A stretch of 64,000 nt of DNA from Gyrodactylus bullatarudis. Its lineage: Eukaryota > Platyhelminthes > Monogenea > Gyrodactylidea > Gyrodactylidae. This document shows, piece by piece, positions 1-11,509 of the stretch. Every line of letters begins with the position of its first letter. Position 1 is the first letter of the stretch. The notes beneath the pieces are model-generated. The model searched no databases. It was not told where the DNA came from and saw only the letters and a program-made list of their open reading frames with translations. The stretch is from the NCBI GenBank assembly GCA_012064415.1, contig SSNU01000096.1, positions 171,953 to 235,952 of the forward strand, given 5' to 3'. The position numbers were made by a program, and so were the translations under genes.

Positions 1-1124
1 ACGAAAATGTACATCAGAAGAACCTCAGTAGATGATACATCTTTAGAATTATAGAACAGACAAGTTCTTGTCTGTAATTAGAAAATCTTTCGTTGAATGA
101 TATTAGAAATACTCAAAATTCAAGGAAGTTAGATAAGTAATTATTTTTTGAATAAAAATTCTATCTGGTCAGATTTTGGGGCATTTTCGAAATTCATTTT
201 ACAAAGAGAGTTTTATTGAAGAGTTTTTGGTGTTTTTTCAGCTTACATTATATTCCTATTTCCATTCATTACTCTTATATTCTTTAACATTTACTATTTC
301 TTTCAAAATTTGTAAATTATTATTTTTCATTCAAACTTTAACTTTTATCATTTTCAAAGAGAGACCACTGATGATCCTTTGAGAAATGCGCATTTGGTTT
401 TAAATATATCTTCTTATATAATTCCTAAATTATGTATTTAAGTGGATTTTCGGACGTTTTTGAACAACTACGTGAATCACTCCAACGTAAAAACTCAAAA
501 TTAAAAGAACTCATTTTTCTTTTGTAAACATAGTGAATTCTCACCTTCCTTTTCAACTAGCTTTACAAAAAACTATTCACTCAAACTAAATTTCTCTAAA
601 TTTGAAATGGAACTCGCCCTATCTACAAATTGTCTGATAATATCCCGAGTGAGTTTCAAGTTCAGATCCTCTGCCCTTTCGCAAGGTTTTACTCTCATCC
701 AACGTCTAGGCGAAAATGCATAGTAAAAATCCTTATATTTTGTATTTATAATTCAATTCAATACAAGTCTTTTGTCTATCAAAATAGATTGACAATATAC
801 GGTTTCATTTCATGCAATCAATACATAAGAAAGATTCCTGATTTCAGATGAAAGCGAGAAAATTTTTATGGGGTCTTACGGGATCATGTGTCTGCATTAA
901 AAAACAAAACGAACATTACCCATATGTGAGAAAAATAGTCAGGAAGAATTTTTTCCATTGTTAATTCCATGAAAATTTTGAAGGATACTTTCTGAAAATT
1001 CTATTAGAAATAGCCCTACTAGACATCTTCTAAAGGATTCCACGGCCTCTAAAACAAGCTATGCCTTGTTTTTTTTCTTAACTAACTAGTTTTCTGGATC
1101 CTTCTCAATTTGGTTAAATTCTAG
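1..1124. other. Upstream region of the receptor gene, no exon recognised
   Basis: This stretch is AT-rich and has no coding segment I can support. It holds a Penelope-type terminal repeat copy at about 205-530. The first recognisable receptor exon begins at 1125 in mid-domain, so at least one upstream exon must exist here or left of the window. Confidence 0.5.
205..530 (+). repeat. Dispersed repeat, terminal part of a Penelope-like element (copy 1)
   Basis: The sequence is similar over about 250 bp to 26287-26545 on the same strand and to 42905-43167 inverted. Its end, around the words 'gattttcggacgttttt' near 453, also matches the inverted copy near 23207-23265. At 26023-26121 the same repeat lies just downstream of a GIY-YIG endonuclease remnant, which links it to a Penelope-like retroelement. 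A short frame through the shared end reads LSGFSDVFEQLRES. Its counterpart near 23240 reads LSGFSDVFDKLHES, so this part may be the start of the element's coding region, as expected for a pseudo-LTR. The assignment rests on position and similarity only. Confidence 0.6.
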
Positions 1125-4100
1125 GAAGAGCCGTTCTCCTTTGTTGACAGTAATGGTAACTTTACGGGTCTATTCGTGGAGTTATTCGAAGAGATTGCCA
1201 GACAGTTGAACTTGACCTATGAGTACAGTCTGGTTGACAAATCTGACTATGAGATATTCACTGAAAGTTCAAACCTCACGGGAATATTCCAGAGTATCTC
1301 ATCTATGGTGAGTATCTACATTGACTCTATTTCATTGACTCTTTTAATTCAAATAACCTCTCTTGAAAATTCTAAAAAATTATGTAAAGAGGAAATAATG
1401 ACCCTGGAGATGAGAGGTGAGATCCCCTTCTTCCCCGTCATTAGTTCATTGATTCATGCAAACAGAGGAACAAAACTACAAAAATTTATCTGTTAATTTT
1501 CAATATAATTATCAAGCCGGTGTAATAGTCTGAAGAGATCCGGCGAAATATAAGTTTTATTACTAAATTTATACCTGATTTCTAAATCCTCGCGATGAGC
1601 TCCTCATTGAATTTTGAAAAAGTTCTGGCCATTTAAAAAATTTTAATTTGATGCCAAAATCCCAATTTTTAAAAATTCTTAAACAGATTTGAAAGTGGTT
1701 AGAAGAGGTTTTCCAGGATCAGAATTAAACTAGAAAGCTGTATATCATCAGGTCCAGAGTTTCATCTTTAGCACGTCGAATAAGGAAGTAAAGGAAGACT
1801 CTGAGTTTTGAGTATGAAGAGCAGAATGTCGAATGAAGACTATGTCATATTCATACTAGATGAAAAGGTGCCAAGCTCCCATTCTTTGAGCTCAAAAAAT
1901 TCATTGACTTGAAACTGCAAGGGTGATCAAAAGAAGTTTTTCAGGATCAAAATTAGACAGGATAGAGTCTGAAGAGGCCTGTCGAATCATAATTTATTGT
2001 TCGTAAACTCTCTTATCGATGGATGAAGTTCAACGATATATTAACATTTAAAAATTTTATTTTCATTTCCAGACAGGTGATATTGGAATAGGGCCTTTGA
2101 TGATTGACTCTGGCCTGACGAAATACGTTGACTTTACAGACTCAATCATGGACTCTGTCGGGATTACAATGGTAACATCAAAGTCAAAGATCAAGAACAG
2201 CATCTTCTTCTTCACGACAGTCTTTTCAGCGTGATTCCTCTGATTTTGATAATTTTTTTTAAAACCAATTTTAAATCTCATTGGGTTTAACCACTGTAGA
2301 ATTTTAACTTAGCTTATTTCTACGGTTATCTTAAGTCTCAGAGATTGTTCTTTTTCATGAATGGCAGTTTAAAGTGAAATTTCGCCACTGAGAGGATTCA
2401 TTTGGGAATTAATTAACACTCAGTTAATGTCAGACAGGGATATTTTATAAACTTCATTCGATCTGACTAAAAAACACCTTAGATACTGAAGATTTATGGT
2501 AAAAATGTGGTTGAAATTTGATCCCATTTTCAAGAGACTCTTGATGAATCTGCTGATTGATTTCAGGCATATACCTAGTTCTGAATTAGTGATTCAGCCT
2601 CCATGAATTTTATCATTTCAACTTGAATATTTGTTTGAGATATACTGTCAAAAAACACTCTTGAAGAAATGATTTAAAAACATTGGAAAAAGTCGGTTTG
2701 TATGACCTCTGGTATCAAAAGGGTTAACGCAATTATAATTATAATTATTTCTTAAGTTATCGATAGAAAATTCGGTTATTTTTGATTCATAAATTGAATC
2801 CATCTTTAAAGCTTCACCAGATAGAGTTTAGGCGATTGTATATCTGAATTCTACAAGAGTGATTAGTCGATTTTACTTATCTCACTTTTTATCCATGACA
2901 CTGGGGAGTAGATTTTGAAACAAAAATTAATTTCTGTCAATAAAAATTATCGCTCGAGAAAGTGATAGAAAATTAACAAGAAACTTGTATTATTTTCTAT
3001 CCAATAGATCAGTCTGGGCCATTTCAGCTGTTTGCCTAGTGATAACAGGATTTCTTATGGCGTTCTTTGATAAAATGTCCCCGTATTCCTACCAGAATCG
3101 AAATATTCATTCTGATGGTGAGCCAGAAGGGGTTGTATTCACCTTGAAAGAATCAATGTGGTTCGTGATTGGCGCTTTCACTCAGCTTGGCGAGTGTTAT
3201 GATCCCAGGTCGAATTCAACTCGCTTCATAATCTGTGGATTCTGGATATTCACCTCGATTATGACGTCCATGTTCAATTCCAACCTGTCAGCATTCCTCA
3301 CTGTGGATGGTCTCTCCAATAGCTTCTCAACGTTTAACGAACTTATCGCACAAACAGACATAAAAGTGAGTATCCAAGTAAACTACAGTAGTTGATTTAA
3401 AAATAAGAGAATCTACATAGTTATGACAGAGTTCCTTTCTTCTAATCCTTTTCGTGCCGATATGAAGATGACAATTTACTATTTTAAAGAAGAGAACCAA
3501 ATATTTTTCTCCGGAACACAATTATTTTTAAGTTCCATGATGAAATAAGCCCATTAGTTGTTGAAATAAAGTTAAAATTTCCAAAAATCAGGCTATAAAT
3601 TTTTGACGTCAATAATTTTTTGATTTTAGACAATTGAAGCAATCAAATATTGATGTTTGGGATCCAAATTAGACAAATTTGCTGCCTGAAGCTCACAGGA
3701 ATTCAGCCTTTTATCAGGGATAAAAATATTGACTTTTTTATAAAATTAATTTTCAAGGGTCATTGCCAAGATAAGAAATCTAAAATAGTTTAAGGATACG
3801 CTGGATAACGAATATGAAATTTTTTAAAACACCTACTATTATATATTTGCTGGCTATATTTTTTTAATTTTAATATATGATGTCAAGCTTATTGTAGATT
3901 TGAATTCTACGAGTATGGTTAGAATTTTTGGTTAAAAGTTTATTTCTTTTCCTTCATCTCTGCTAAAGGGTTTTCAAAAAAAACGTTGATTATATTTTTA
4001 AGAAATTTTTGAATTGTTCCTCAAAGTTATTGTTCCTAAATGATTCGTTTTTATTTCAGAAATGTGATAAACAAATCATTTTTATATTCTTTAAAAAAGA

Positions 4101-7100
4101 ATCAGAGAAGGAAGGATAAGGAAATAGGTACAATGACTACGGAAGGGTTTTAATTAATGTCGCATAGTATTTGTGACAGAATAGTATCATGTTTAGACTA
4201 TAAATCTTAGCAACAAAAATGCTTTTTGGACCTCCTTTAATATTCATGGCCCCATTGGTAGGTCTTGACCAACCAAATTACAATCTTTTCTTTTCAGTAT
4301 ACAGTGGAGGAAAATTCCACGTCGATGAAGTATTTTTACACAATGATGCTGATTGAGAAGGAACTCTTCAACTTGTGGACAGACTTTTCCTACAATAAAT
4401 GTGAGTTCTACAAGTACTTGTATGGAAGATTCGTAAGAAATAAAAATTAAATTCGAATAACACAGGCGTTCCCAGTGTTTTTTGGTTAGATTCCCTTGTT
4501 CATTTCAATCTTTATTACATAGATGATAGTTTTTTCTGCATTTGGATGAAAGGTGCTCAAAAAAATGGATTGTACTATCGCTCTGGCCTAGTGGTTACGA
4601 TAATTAGGTTACAAGTTTAGTGAATTTCTTGTTCTCGAAGGCAAGGTGAAACTAGATCAGAGATTTCGGTACTGAAATAGTCAGGGGTGCCTTCTTCAGT
4701 TTGACGAGACAATTTCATCGAAAAACCTAATAGTTATTTTTATTAATCCTACACTCAAGGGACTCAAGGGTTAGAAGAAACTTTTTAAAACCTTCGGATA
4801 CTGTTCCTCAGGAACGTATTCTCATTATATGTATTAGACTGTTATGTGTGAAATTTCAAATACATGATGAATAGAACGAAAAATGAAAAACGCAAAGTGA
4901 TAAATCGGAACTCATATTCCATCAGAAGAATCCAAGTTTAAGTAATTTAGTCCAATTCCCTGCAGAAGACTGGTCTGTCAAATTCTACTAAAATTACAAA
5001 AATGCGGTTAGTTAAAAACAGAAGTAGTTTCAAATTTGATAAATTCCAGATCGTTAAAAAAAATGAAGTGTATTTAAAATAAAATATCAGGTTTAGTAAA
5101 TCAAGCCAGAGGTGTAATAATAAAATTCAAATAAATCTAAAAAAAATCTCAAAAATTCACTATATGAAAGAGTAGCAATGATAAATTCAGTATTTTTCTG
5201 ATTCTAACGGTAATAAAGTTGGTAATTTTAGGTATTATGTGAAGCTCGTGAAGCATTGGATTATGGACCAAAGTCTGAGCAAGAAATTGAACTAGAAGAA
5301 GCGTAGAATACACTAGACTTGGACGAAATTTTGCAAAATTACTTAAATCGTCCATCGATATGAAAAAACTAATCTTCAAGTATTTAAATGTAATCCCACC
5401 AAATTTCGCTTCAAAATACCTTTCTATGCTTCTGGAATAAGATAAACAAAATTGTGAAAATTTTTCAAATTTAGAACGTTTTTTATCGTTTTACATTTAA
5501 AATTTTAACTCGAATTCACATTATTTCTTTACATAAGGTTGTAAAAATGACTTAAATGCTTTTAAAATTGTTTTTTCTATAGCTCAAAAAGAAATTTCTC
5601 TTATTTCTAATGAATAGAACAATTTTGATAGGTCAAAAAACGTTTTAAATCTGAAAAATTTTCACAATTTTGTTCATCTTATTCCAGGAGCATGGAAAGG
5701 TATTTTGAAGCGAAATTTGGTGGGATTACATTTAAATACTTGAAGTCTAGAATAGACCATTTAAAAGATCTCAAAAAGCGTTTATTATTATTCAATCTGA
5801 GGAAGAACAACTCCAAAATTTTTTATGATAATATTCACGTGACCGACAAAGTACTCAGGGGAGTGTGGATTGATTTTTAGGCATATTAATTTTAAACATG
5901 ACTTTTAATTAAACTACATTAACATGACTGAGTGTTAGTGACAGTCTCTGTATTGTCAAGACAACAGATTAGGTAAATAAATAAAAACAGAGAATTCAAT
6001 CTCTAAGCTCTCTTTGATTGACAGAAATGCTACATTTGTTGTTTTTCCATTTCACGTAGCGTTTAATGATGGAAACTTTTGAGTTCAGGCCAAAGAGATA
6101 TCCCAATTCTGAATTATCAATTTTGAGCATTATTTTGTATTGAAGCCTGTGTCGATAAGGCTTCACCATTATGTCACTCGCCGCTCAAATTTTAATAAAT
6201 TTTTACTACGCAATCACTAAAATCCTGAATATCTTGGCCAATTCAAGGATTTCTTACGTTTCATCTTCAAAATAGTGGTCTTATTATCAAGAAGCTTGAA
6301 TTTGAACTCAGAAATTAATACTTTTTCCACAGCTGTCTGAAACATTTTAAAGATATATTAGGATAGTGAAAAAATTTATTTTCCCCCAAGAATGTTCCAT
6401 GCTTTAATCAAATACATTCATGTTTTTTAGCGAGAAAAATACGATTTTGAAAGCCAAAATGAAAATTTTTTCTTTTGATATATAATTAAAATTATCCTAT
6501 CAGAAATTTCTTTCAGAATGCGAAAAAATACTCAATTAACACTTGATAATTGATTTTCATGATCAAGATCAGATAATAAAGCTGAATAGCACCGTCAAAT
6601 TATCGACAGATTCCCTATTTTCGAGATATTTTGAATTATCGAAATTTCATTGATTTTCAAATAGTGAAAATGATAAAAAATCGAAATTCCGATTTTTGCG
6701 CCAAATAGGAATTTGAAAAATGACCATATTTTTCATTAAAATAATTTTTCTTCTTCAACTTGTGAAAGTGGGCAACATGGGTAGGATTTCATAAAATCTT
6801 TAAAATACTCGAATTCTTGATGAAAAAATCGAGATTTCTGTAAAAATCATAGATTCCCAACATCATATCAACCAGTTTTACTTTACTTTACATCCTCGAC
6901 TCTAAAATCAAGTGAAAATGGTTCAAGTAATGAATTTAAGTTTGATATTCAAATGAATCTTTTAATTTTGCTAATTTTAATTCATTATTTGAACCATTTT
7001 CACTTGATTTTAGAGCTTCTTATCAACTATTTGACTTAATTAGGACAGTTTTAAGATTAGTCGATCATGAAAGAATATTAAAATTTCCAATGAACGTTTT

Positions 7101-8212
7101 TTTTGAAAACCACTCACAGTAGAGCACTACTCAACCAGAAATGTATTAGGAAAAAGTCTTAAAGATAATCTTTGATTAGCAATGTTAGCGCTTAGGATCA
7201 AGAGACATCTGAGCAAAATCAGACCTAATAATAATAGTCCTGATAATGATTCTGCATCAGATTAAAAGCCCCTTGAAAAAAATCTCTTTAATGGGTTAAA
7301 TATTACTAAAAAGAGTTGAGGAGAAATATAAAGCATCAAATCATCAAGTTTCTTGTTGCATATAGCAACCAATTTTTCAACATGGAGCTATCCCATTGAT
7401 GAGCATTACGCGACAGTCTGGGAGAATATGATGCGTTGGGGCATGACAAAAAACTTTAAAGAATCTAGTGACCAGATAACCTCGGGAAATGTCATTTTTA
7501 TGGACTCACCCACTGCTCAGTATCGAATTGCACAGAATTGTTTCTTACGCTTCGGGGAAAACATGGGTAGCTGGGAGTATGGATTCGTCTTGACTCGGAA
7601 TTCCCCCTTTACCAAGATATTCAATGAGTTGTGAGTTTTTTACTACCTCGAATAATTCATTCAATATTTCGACCAATAGAATTTCATTTAGAAAAAGTTG
7701 ATGCTTTAATTCTATTGGTTAGTTTATACAATTGTCCTTAGGATGACTAATAGTCATTGACTAATCCTGAAATATTATTCTTCTTAAGGATTCTAAACAT
7801 GAAGAATGATTTGATTGTGGAGACCCTGACGAATAAATGGCTGAATATGGATGCCAAGTCCTGTACTGAAGTAGACAGCAGTAACGGCTTCACTATAAAC
7901 GAAATAGGCGGAATATTCGTCATCTTGGCCATTGGAATCCTGATGAGTTTCATTATCATGTTGTTTGAGAAACTTTACATCGCTGTACTGCGTAAGAAGG
8001 GAAGGAAGGTGAGCAGCCCGCCATCAACACAGGCGCCACCCATCGACCTCGGAAATGAAATGGTGAGTAGATAATACAAGGATAGTGAATAAAATTGTGG
8101 TTTTTATTTTTCTTTCTAACAAAAAATAAAATTATCTCAGAGATCTACAAGACGTGGGTCAACTGCTGGACTAACTCCTCCACATCAATTGGTCTTGACG
8201 CCGAGGAAATGA
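1125..8212 (+). CDS. Ionotropic (glutamate-like) receptor, 5' end missing
   Basis: Seven exons read in one frame: 1125-1307, 2073-2230, 3008-3365, 4298-4400, 7366-7630, 7789-8062 and 8141-8212 (about 470 residues), all with GT-AG junctions. Exons 1-2 give the S1 half of the ligand-binding domain (EEPFSFVDSNGNFTGLF, then PLMID). Exon 3 gives M1, the pore loop (GAFTQLGE), the STR motif and M3 ending NLSAFLTV. Exons 4-6 give the S2 half, and exon 6 also M4 (GGIFVILAIGILMSFIIML) with a basic cytoplasmic tail. It should be a ligand-gated cation channel subunit in the plasma membrane. The S1 arginine that binds the glutamate carboxylate is not at its usual place before VDF (the sequence reads SGLTKYVDFTD), and M3 has MFNSNLSAF instead of SYTANLAAF. 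This suggests a divergent IR rather than an AMPA or kainate receptor. Its stop codon is 14 nt from that of GLT1D1. Intron 4 is 2.97 kb and full of repeats. Confidence 0.85.
1517..1599 (+). repeat. Dispersed repeat family with 'ccggcgaaat' core (copy A)
   Basis: The segment around 'gtctgaagagatccggcgaaat' in intron 1 of the receptor gene matches 20481-20565 on the same strand over about 80 bp. It also matches, inverted, the segment around 52167-52210. A weaker partial copy lies at about 1960-1995. No coding potential is seen; the element type is unknown. Confidence 0.6.
3636..3678 (+). repeat. Dispersed repeat with 'gtttgggatccaaattagaca' core
   Basis: Similar over about 43 bp to 28484-28526 in a beta-TrCP intron. 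The downstream part of that second copy ('acctgtggtatatattacctaagca', near 28591) matches 45548-45575. The three places share an uncharacterised interspersed repeat. It lies in intron 3 of the receptor gene. Confidence 0.5.
4577..4650 (+). repeat. Possible tRNA-derived SINE remnant
   Basis: The string 'tggcctagtggtta' at 4584-4597 fits a tRNA A-box (TRGCNNARYNGG). A weaker B-box-like string ('gttctcgaag') follows at 4631-4640, at roughly tRNA spacing. I could not fold a full cloverleaf, so this is more likely a SINE head than a working tRNA gene. It lies in receptor intron 4. Confidence 0.3.
5374..5745. repeat. Long inverted repeat (foldback/MITE-like), 111-bp arms
   Basis: Arms 5374-5484 and 5635-5745 are reverse complements with only a handful of mismatches, separated by a 150-bp spacer. 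There is no coding content of its own; a short chance frame crosses the right arm. It sits in receptor intron 4. The structure suggests a non-autonomous foldback or MITE element, or a source of hairpin RNA. Confidence 0.85.
6391..6432 (+). repeat. Dispersed repeat matching 50262-50304 inverted
   Basis: The segment around 'atgttccatgctttaatca' is repeated in reverse complement at 50262-50304 in a tetraspanin intron. It is a short fragment of an uncharacterised interspersed repeat. Confidence 0.5.
6900..7015. repeat. Inverted repeat, 37-bp arms
   Basis: Arms 6900-6936 and 6979-7015 are reverse complements with one mismatch, around a 42-bp spacer. This predicts a stable hairpin within receptor intron 4 and is probably a small MITE. 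It is unrelated in sequence to the inverted repeat at 5374-5745. Confidence 0.85.
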
Positions 8213-8226
8213 TTTTGGTGATGATC

Positions 8227-9402
8227 TTAACAATTCCCTTTAGATTCTAGAGCATCTTTAACCAATTTGACATAAGAACAACGTTCGTTATTGGCATTAA
8301 ACCTTTCATCCAGAATAAATGACTTAGCTGAAGACAATTTATTTTCAATTGATCCGTCTCTCTGATCGTTGATGACTTGCGTTAGACTCTGGACAAAAGA
8401 CTAAAAGGGAAGATTAGGGAATCTCTCCATTGCTTACATCAATTGAATTTCCCTTGATGAGATAGCCTCTTTCGCCATTCGAGCCGAGAAGTTCCAGATT
8501 ACCGGGGTTGTCTCGTGCAATCACTGGAACTTTGAGCATGAATGCCTCCATAATCGTTTGGCATTGACCTTCGCTCTTTGAGGTATTAATAAGGCCTAGA
8601 GAGAATTTGAGGATGAAAAAGACCGAGTTTTGAGACATCGATTTGACCCAGATAACATCGGGGTGTGAGGAGAAGCTTTCCGAAAGAAATTCACCACCTT
8701 CTTCTTCCTAGAGGTAATAGACCTATCACAGATTGATATGGCACTTACAACATCCCCAATAACAACGAGTCTTATTTTATTTCGTGGATTGAGTTTTTTC
8801 CAAGCTAAAAAGCCCCTTAAGCAAAACAATGGGTCCTTTACATCTCTCAATCTTCCGCAAAATACAAAATAAGGATCGTAAAAATCGGTGTCAGTTACGG
8901 GCTGCTCTGGGACTGAGCGTACAGCTGTTTAGAGGTCAAATGATTTAGAACAAGTCACGTACATTGATAAATTACACGAACTGATCCAGAATAATTCGGC
9001 CATTTTTGCATAAATTTAAATTTCAAGTCTTCTGATAAACTAACAATCGATCTAAAATTTCAAAATAAGCTGGAATAGAACTTTCCTCGACCGATTAATG
9101 ACTGTGGACATTTGCTCGTGCGAGAATTTCTCCTCGTTCATGTCAGTACCAGCTATAATGGAAATTAAGGGAATTTCCTCAGGGATTCTTTTTATTTCTT
9201 CACTAAATCTGCCCAAGTGTATAATTATGTATAGGTTCATGTTACTCGGATCCTCTGGCACATGATTACTTATTGTGACTTCGTACAGTTCTTTGAGATG
9301 ATTTCTTTAATTTGTGATATTTCTAACATACTGAATTTTGAGTGCAGTTTGATAATTTCCCGAATCATGAAAGCCTTTACAGATTATACTAATTTTCTGC
9401 AT
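8227..9402 (-). CDS. GLT1D1: Glycosyltransferase 1 domain-containing protein 1
   Basis: Six exons, in coding order 9332-9402, 9071-9304, 8963-9051, 8749-8924, 8438-8707 and 8227-8400, give 337 residues, close to the usual length of about 346. It matches the GLT1D1 family along its length: IIAGTDMNEE near residue 80, GRLRDVKDPLFCLRGFLAW mid-protein, and the nucleotide-sugar binding segment LINTSKSEGQCQTIMEAF followed by VPVIARDNPGN. It is a predicted GT4-type retaining glycosyltransferase of unknown acceptor. Introns are 27, 19, 38, 41 and 37 nt. The 19-nt gap at 9052-9070 (GC...AG) is needed to keep frame and alignment spacing, unless a frameshift is present. Start codons of this gene and the next lie 163 bp apart, head to head. 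Confidence 0.9.
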
Positions 9403-9565
9403 TTTTTTAACAAATGATCAGATTCTCTATAGTCTATAGATTCTATAGTTATTATAGTATAGAACAGATTTGATTTTAATTTAAAATTTTTAAAAAGATT
9501 CCAAGATTAGGTTGAGTAAATCGTACAACTAAAACAATTCCATCAATCATCACTTTGTTCAGATT

Positions 9566-9919
9566 ATGAGCAAATTTGAAGAGGTTGAAAAATTCAGAAA
9601 AGCCTATTCAGATTACAAAAAGGATCAGAAGGAAGATGAAACAAGAAAAATATTCTCTGAACGACTAAGTACTCTGAAGGGATATTTTGGAAGAGATTTA
9701 CTCAAGATATTTTCTCTGGTGACGTTTCTCGTCTGGTCTTTTCGGTATGGGTTTGGACCTCCAGCTTTAATTATTTCCATTCTATTTGTCATGTATCATT
9801 ATTTCACTAAAGAAACCTCTTTGACACAAGAAAACTCTGATGAACTCGTATTAAAGGCTAGCTTTTTCTACGATAACCAATTTTCTGTGCCAAACTTTGC
9901 CAAGGAGATGCCCGTATAA
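9566..9919 (+). CDS. Small membrane protein, SAYSvFN-like at best
   Basis: An intronless frame encodes 117 residues. It has a charged N-terminal helix (about 1-45, rich in K and E) and two adjoining hydrophobic segments at about 46-80 (KIFSLVTFLVWSF, then ALIISILFVMYHYF). The C-terminal tail is short. The hydrophobic core with its central GFG resembles the SAYSD1 family, but the defining SAYSVFN signature is absent (KASFFYDN at that place). The family assignment is therefore only a guess. The frame is supported as a real gene by its position between two well-supported genes in the alternating layout, and by a polyadenylation-type AATAAA right after the stop. Its stop codon is 43 bp from that of HDHD5. 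Confidence 0.6.
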   Translation: MSKFEEVEKFRKAYSDYKKDQKEDETRKIFSERLSTLKGYFGRDLLKIFSLVTFLVWSFRYGFGPPALIISILFVMYHYFTKETSLTQENSDELVLKASFFYDNQFSVPNFAKEMPV

Positions 9920-9962
9920 AATAAAAATAAAGATTTATTTTCTTAAATAATCTAAGTCAATT

Positions 9963-11416
9963 TTAAAATTCTCTATAGTCAAATCTTTCTTTCTCGTAAA
10001 CATATTTAATAGCTTCGTGGATATCCTTGGCAAGATGATTGGGAATCTTTAATTCGGGATGGTTAGGAAAATCTCTGTGATTATGGTTGATAAAGGAATG
10101 GGAATGTATAAGACTTGGCAAATGAGACTTGTCCATAGTAATCTGATCTCGATAGACTCCAGTGAGGACAAGAATCGACTCCAATGATTCTATTTGCTCT
10201 TGTTGAGAGGAATCTTTGGTCAAATTTTTGATTATGGAATCGGTCAACTCGTGAATAATATCCAAATATTGATCTGGCCGGCGATTTTCAATATTAAGCA
10301 TATTCTTATCAAAGGTTTGATCGATTTTACCATTGTATTCAATCATTTTCTTGGCCAAACACTCAATAGAACTCGACTTTCTTGATTTAAGATAGCGGTT
10401 ATACAAGTTTGCACCATAGATATCAGTGTGTGGATTATCGCTATTACAAAATATTATAGAGATGAGAAATATCAATTTTACCCGATGCAATAAACTTTTT
10501 TAATTGGTCGTCCAGCAAATTTGAGATTCGAAATAAAGTTCAGCTTCGAAATTGCATGATGGTAAGTTAGCTCACTGGGCTTACCCACCAAAGCCGTGTA
10601 GAGGAGATTATTGCCGGAAAACTTTTTATAGAGGGATTCCAGGACATGGAGGAAGCTACCATGAGCAATCCTTGGAGATGGAGCATCTGACATCCAAATC
10701 AGATCCATGTTACAAGCAAGAACTGGTATATGCGGATAATTTGAAGCATTTCTACGTTCCATTTCTGGATTCAAATAAGTATTCCTAATCTCTGATAGCC
10801 TATAAGGCTGGCCATTTGATAATAAAACATCAATGATTAATTGCAATGGGGTCTCCCAATTAACCGACTCTCCAAACAAGATTACACTTTCTAATCTACG
10901 CTGAAATTGCTCGAAAGCGCATGGCTAAAATATTAAATAATAATAACTCTTACAGCTGCTTTATTCCTCTTGTGATTGCACGCATCAAGATGGGGAAAAA
11001 GATTTTTGTATTCATCCACAGTTACGACATCTTTGAATCCTAGGTTATGTGCAATTTCTTTAATCGGACCTTGTCCACAAACCAAGGAGTATTTATTGTG
11101 GAAATGTTGTAGCATACTGAAAGGACTATGCGCCATTACGACTTGTTCAGGATCAATCTTTATTCATAATTAATTTAAGCTTTACATTGACTTCCAATTG
11201 ATTTGAAAGTTTTTCAGCTTTATCCTTTTTTAAGGAGTTTCCAGCATTAGTAACAAATATAATCGGAACACGCCAATCATTCTTTTTGTCTTTAAGCAGT
11301 TTTAAGGCTTTAATTGCCTGTGGTAAAACATTTTTACCCTTTAGAAAGACCCCATCAATATCAAATAGAAAGCCAAAAGTCATTAAATTAAATATGCTAC
11401 ATGACACATCAAACAT
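9963..11416 (-). CDS. HDHD5: HAD-superfamily hydrolase, HDHD5/CECR5 family
   Basis: Four exons (11186-11416, 10954-11157, 10482-10924, 9963-10440) encode 451 residues. The N-terminus has the HAD nucleophile motif FLFDIDGVFLKG, followed by IIFVTNAG (motif II). The C-terminal motif GDNPHTDIYGANLYNRYL, with its metal-binding aspartates, spans the last intron. Other matches to the family are VVMAHSPFSML, YSLVCGQGP, VILFGESVNWETPLQLI and YPHIPVLACNMDLIW. The family is annotated as mitochondrial, with no settled substrate. Introns are 28, 29 and 41 nt. The chosen ATG has a second in-frame ATG 11 codons later, which could be the real start. The start faces that of VIPAS39 across 93 bp. Confidence 0.92.
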
Positions 11417-11509
11417 TGTGAAATATCAATTGATGTTAAATATTTTTGTTGTAAATGCACACTGTTTTGAAAAATAAATAAAATTTGACATATTCTAGTT
11501 TTTCACATT

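Noticed and set aside
5692..5880. 62-codon frame starting in the right arm of the inverted repeat
   Set aside because: Half of it is the repeat arm itself; no similarity, probably chance.
9566..9919. Firm assignment as SAYSD1
   Set aside because: The SAYSVFN signature itself is absent, so only a weak resemblance is reported.
10194..10385. Open frame on the + strand inside HDHD5
   Set aside because: It is the shadow of the HDHD5 exon on the other strand, with no similarity or splice support.
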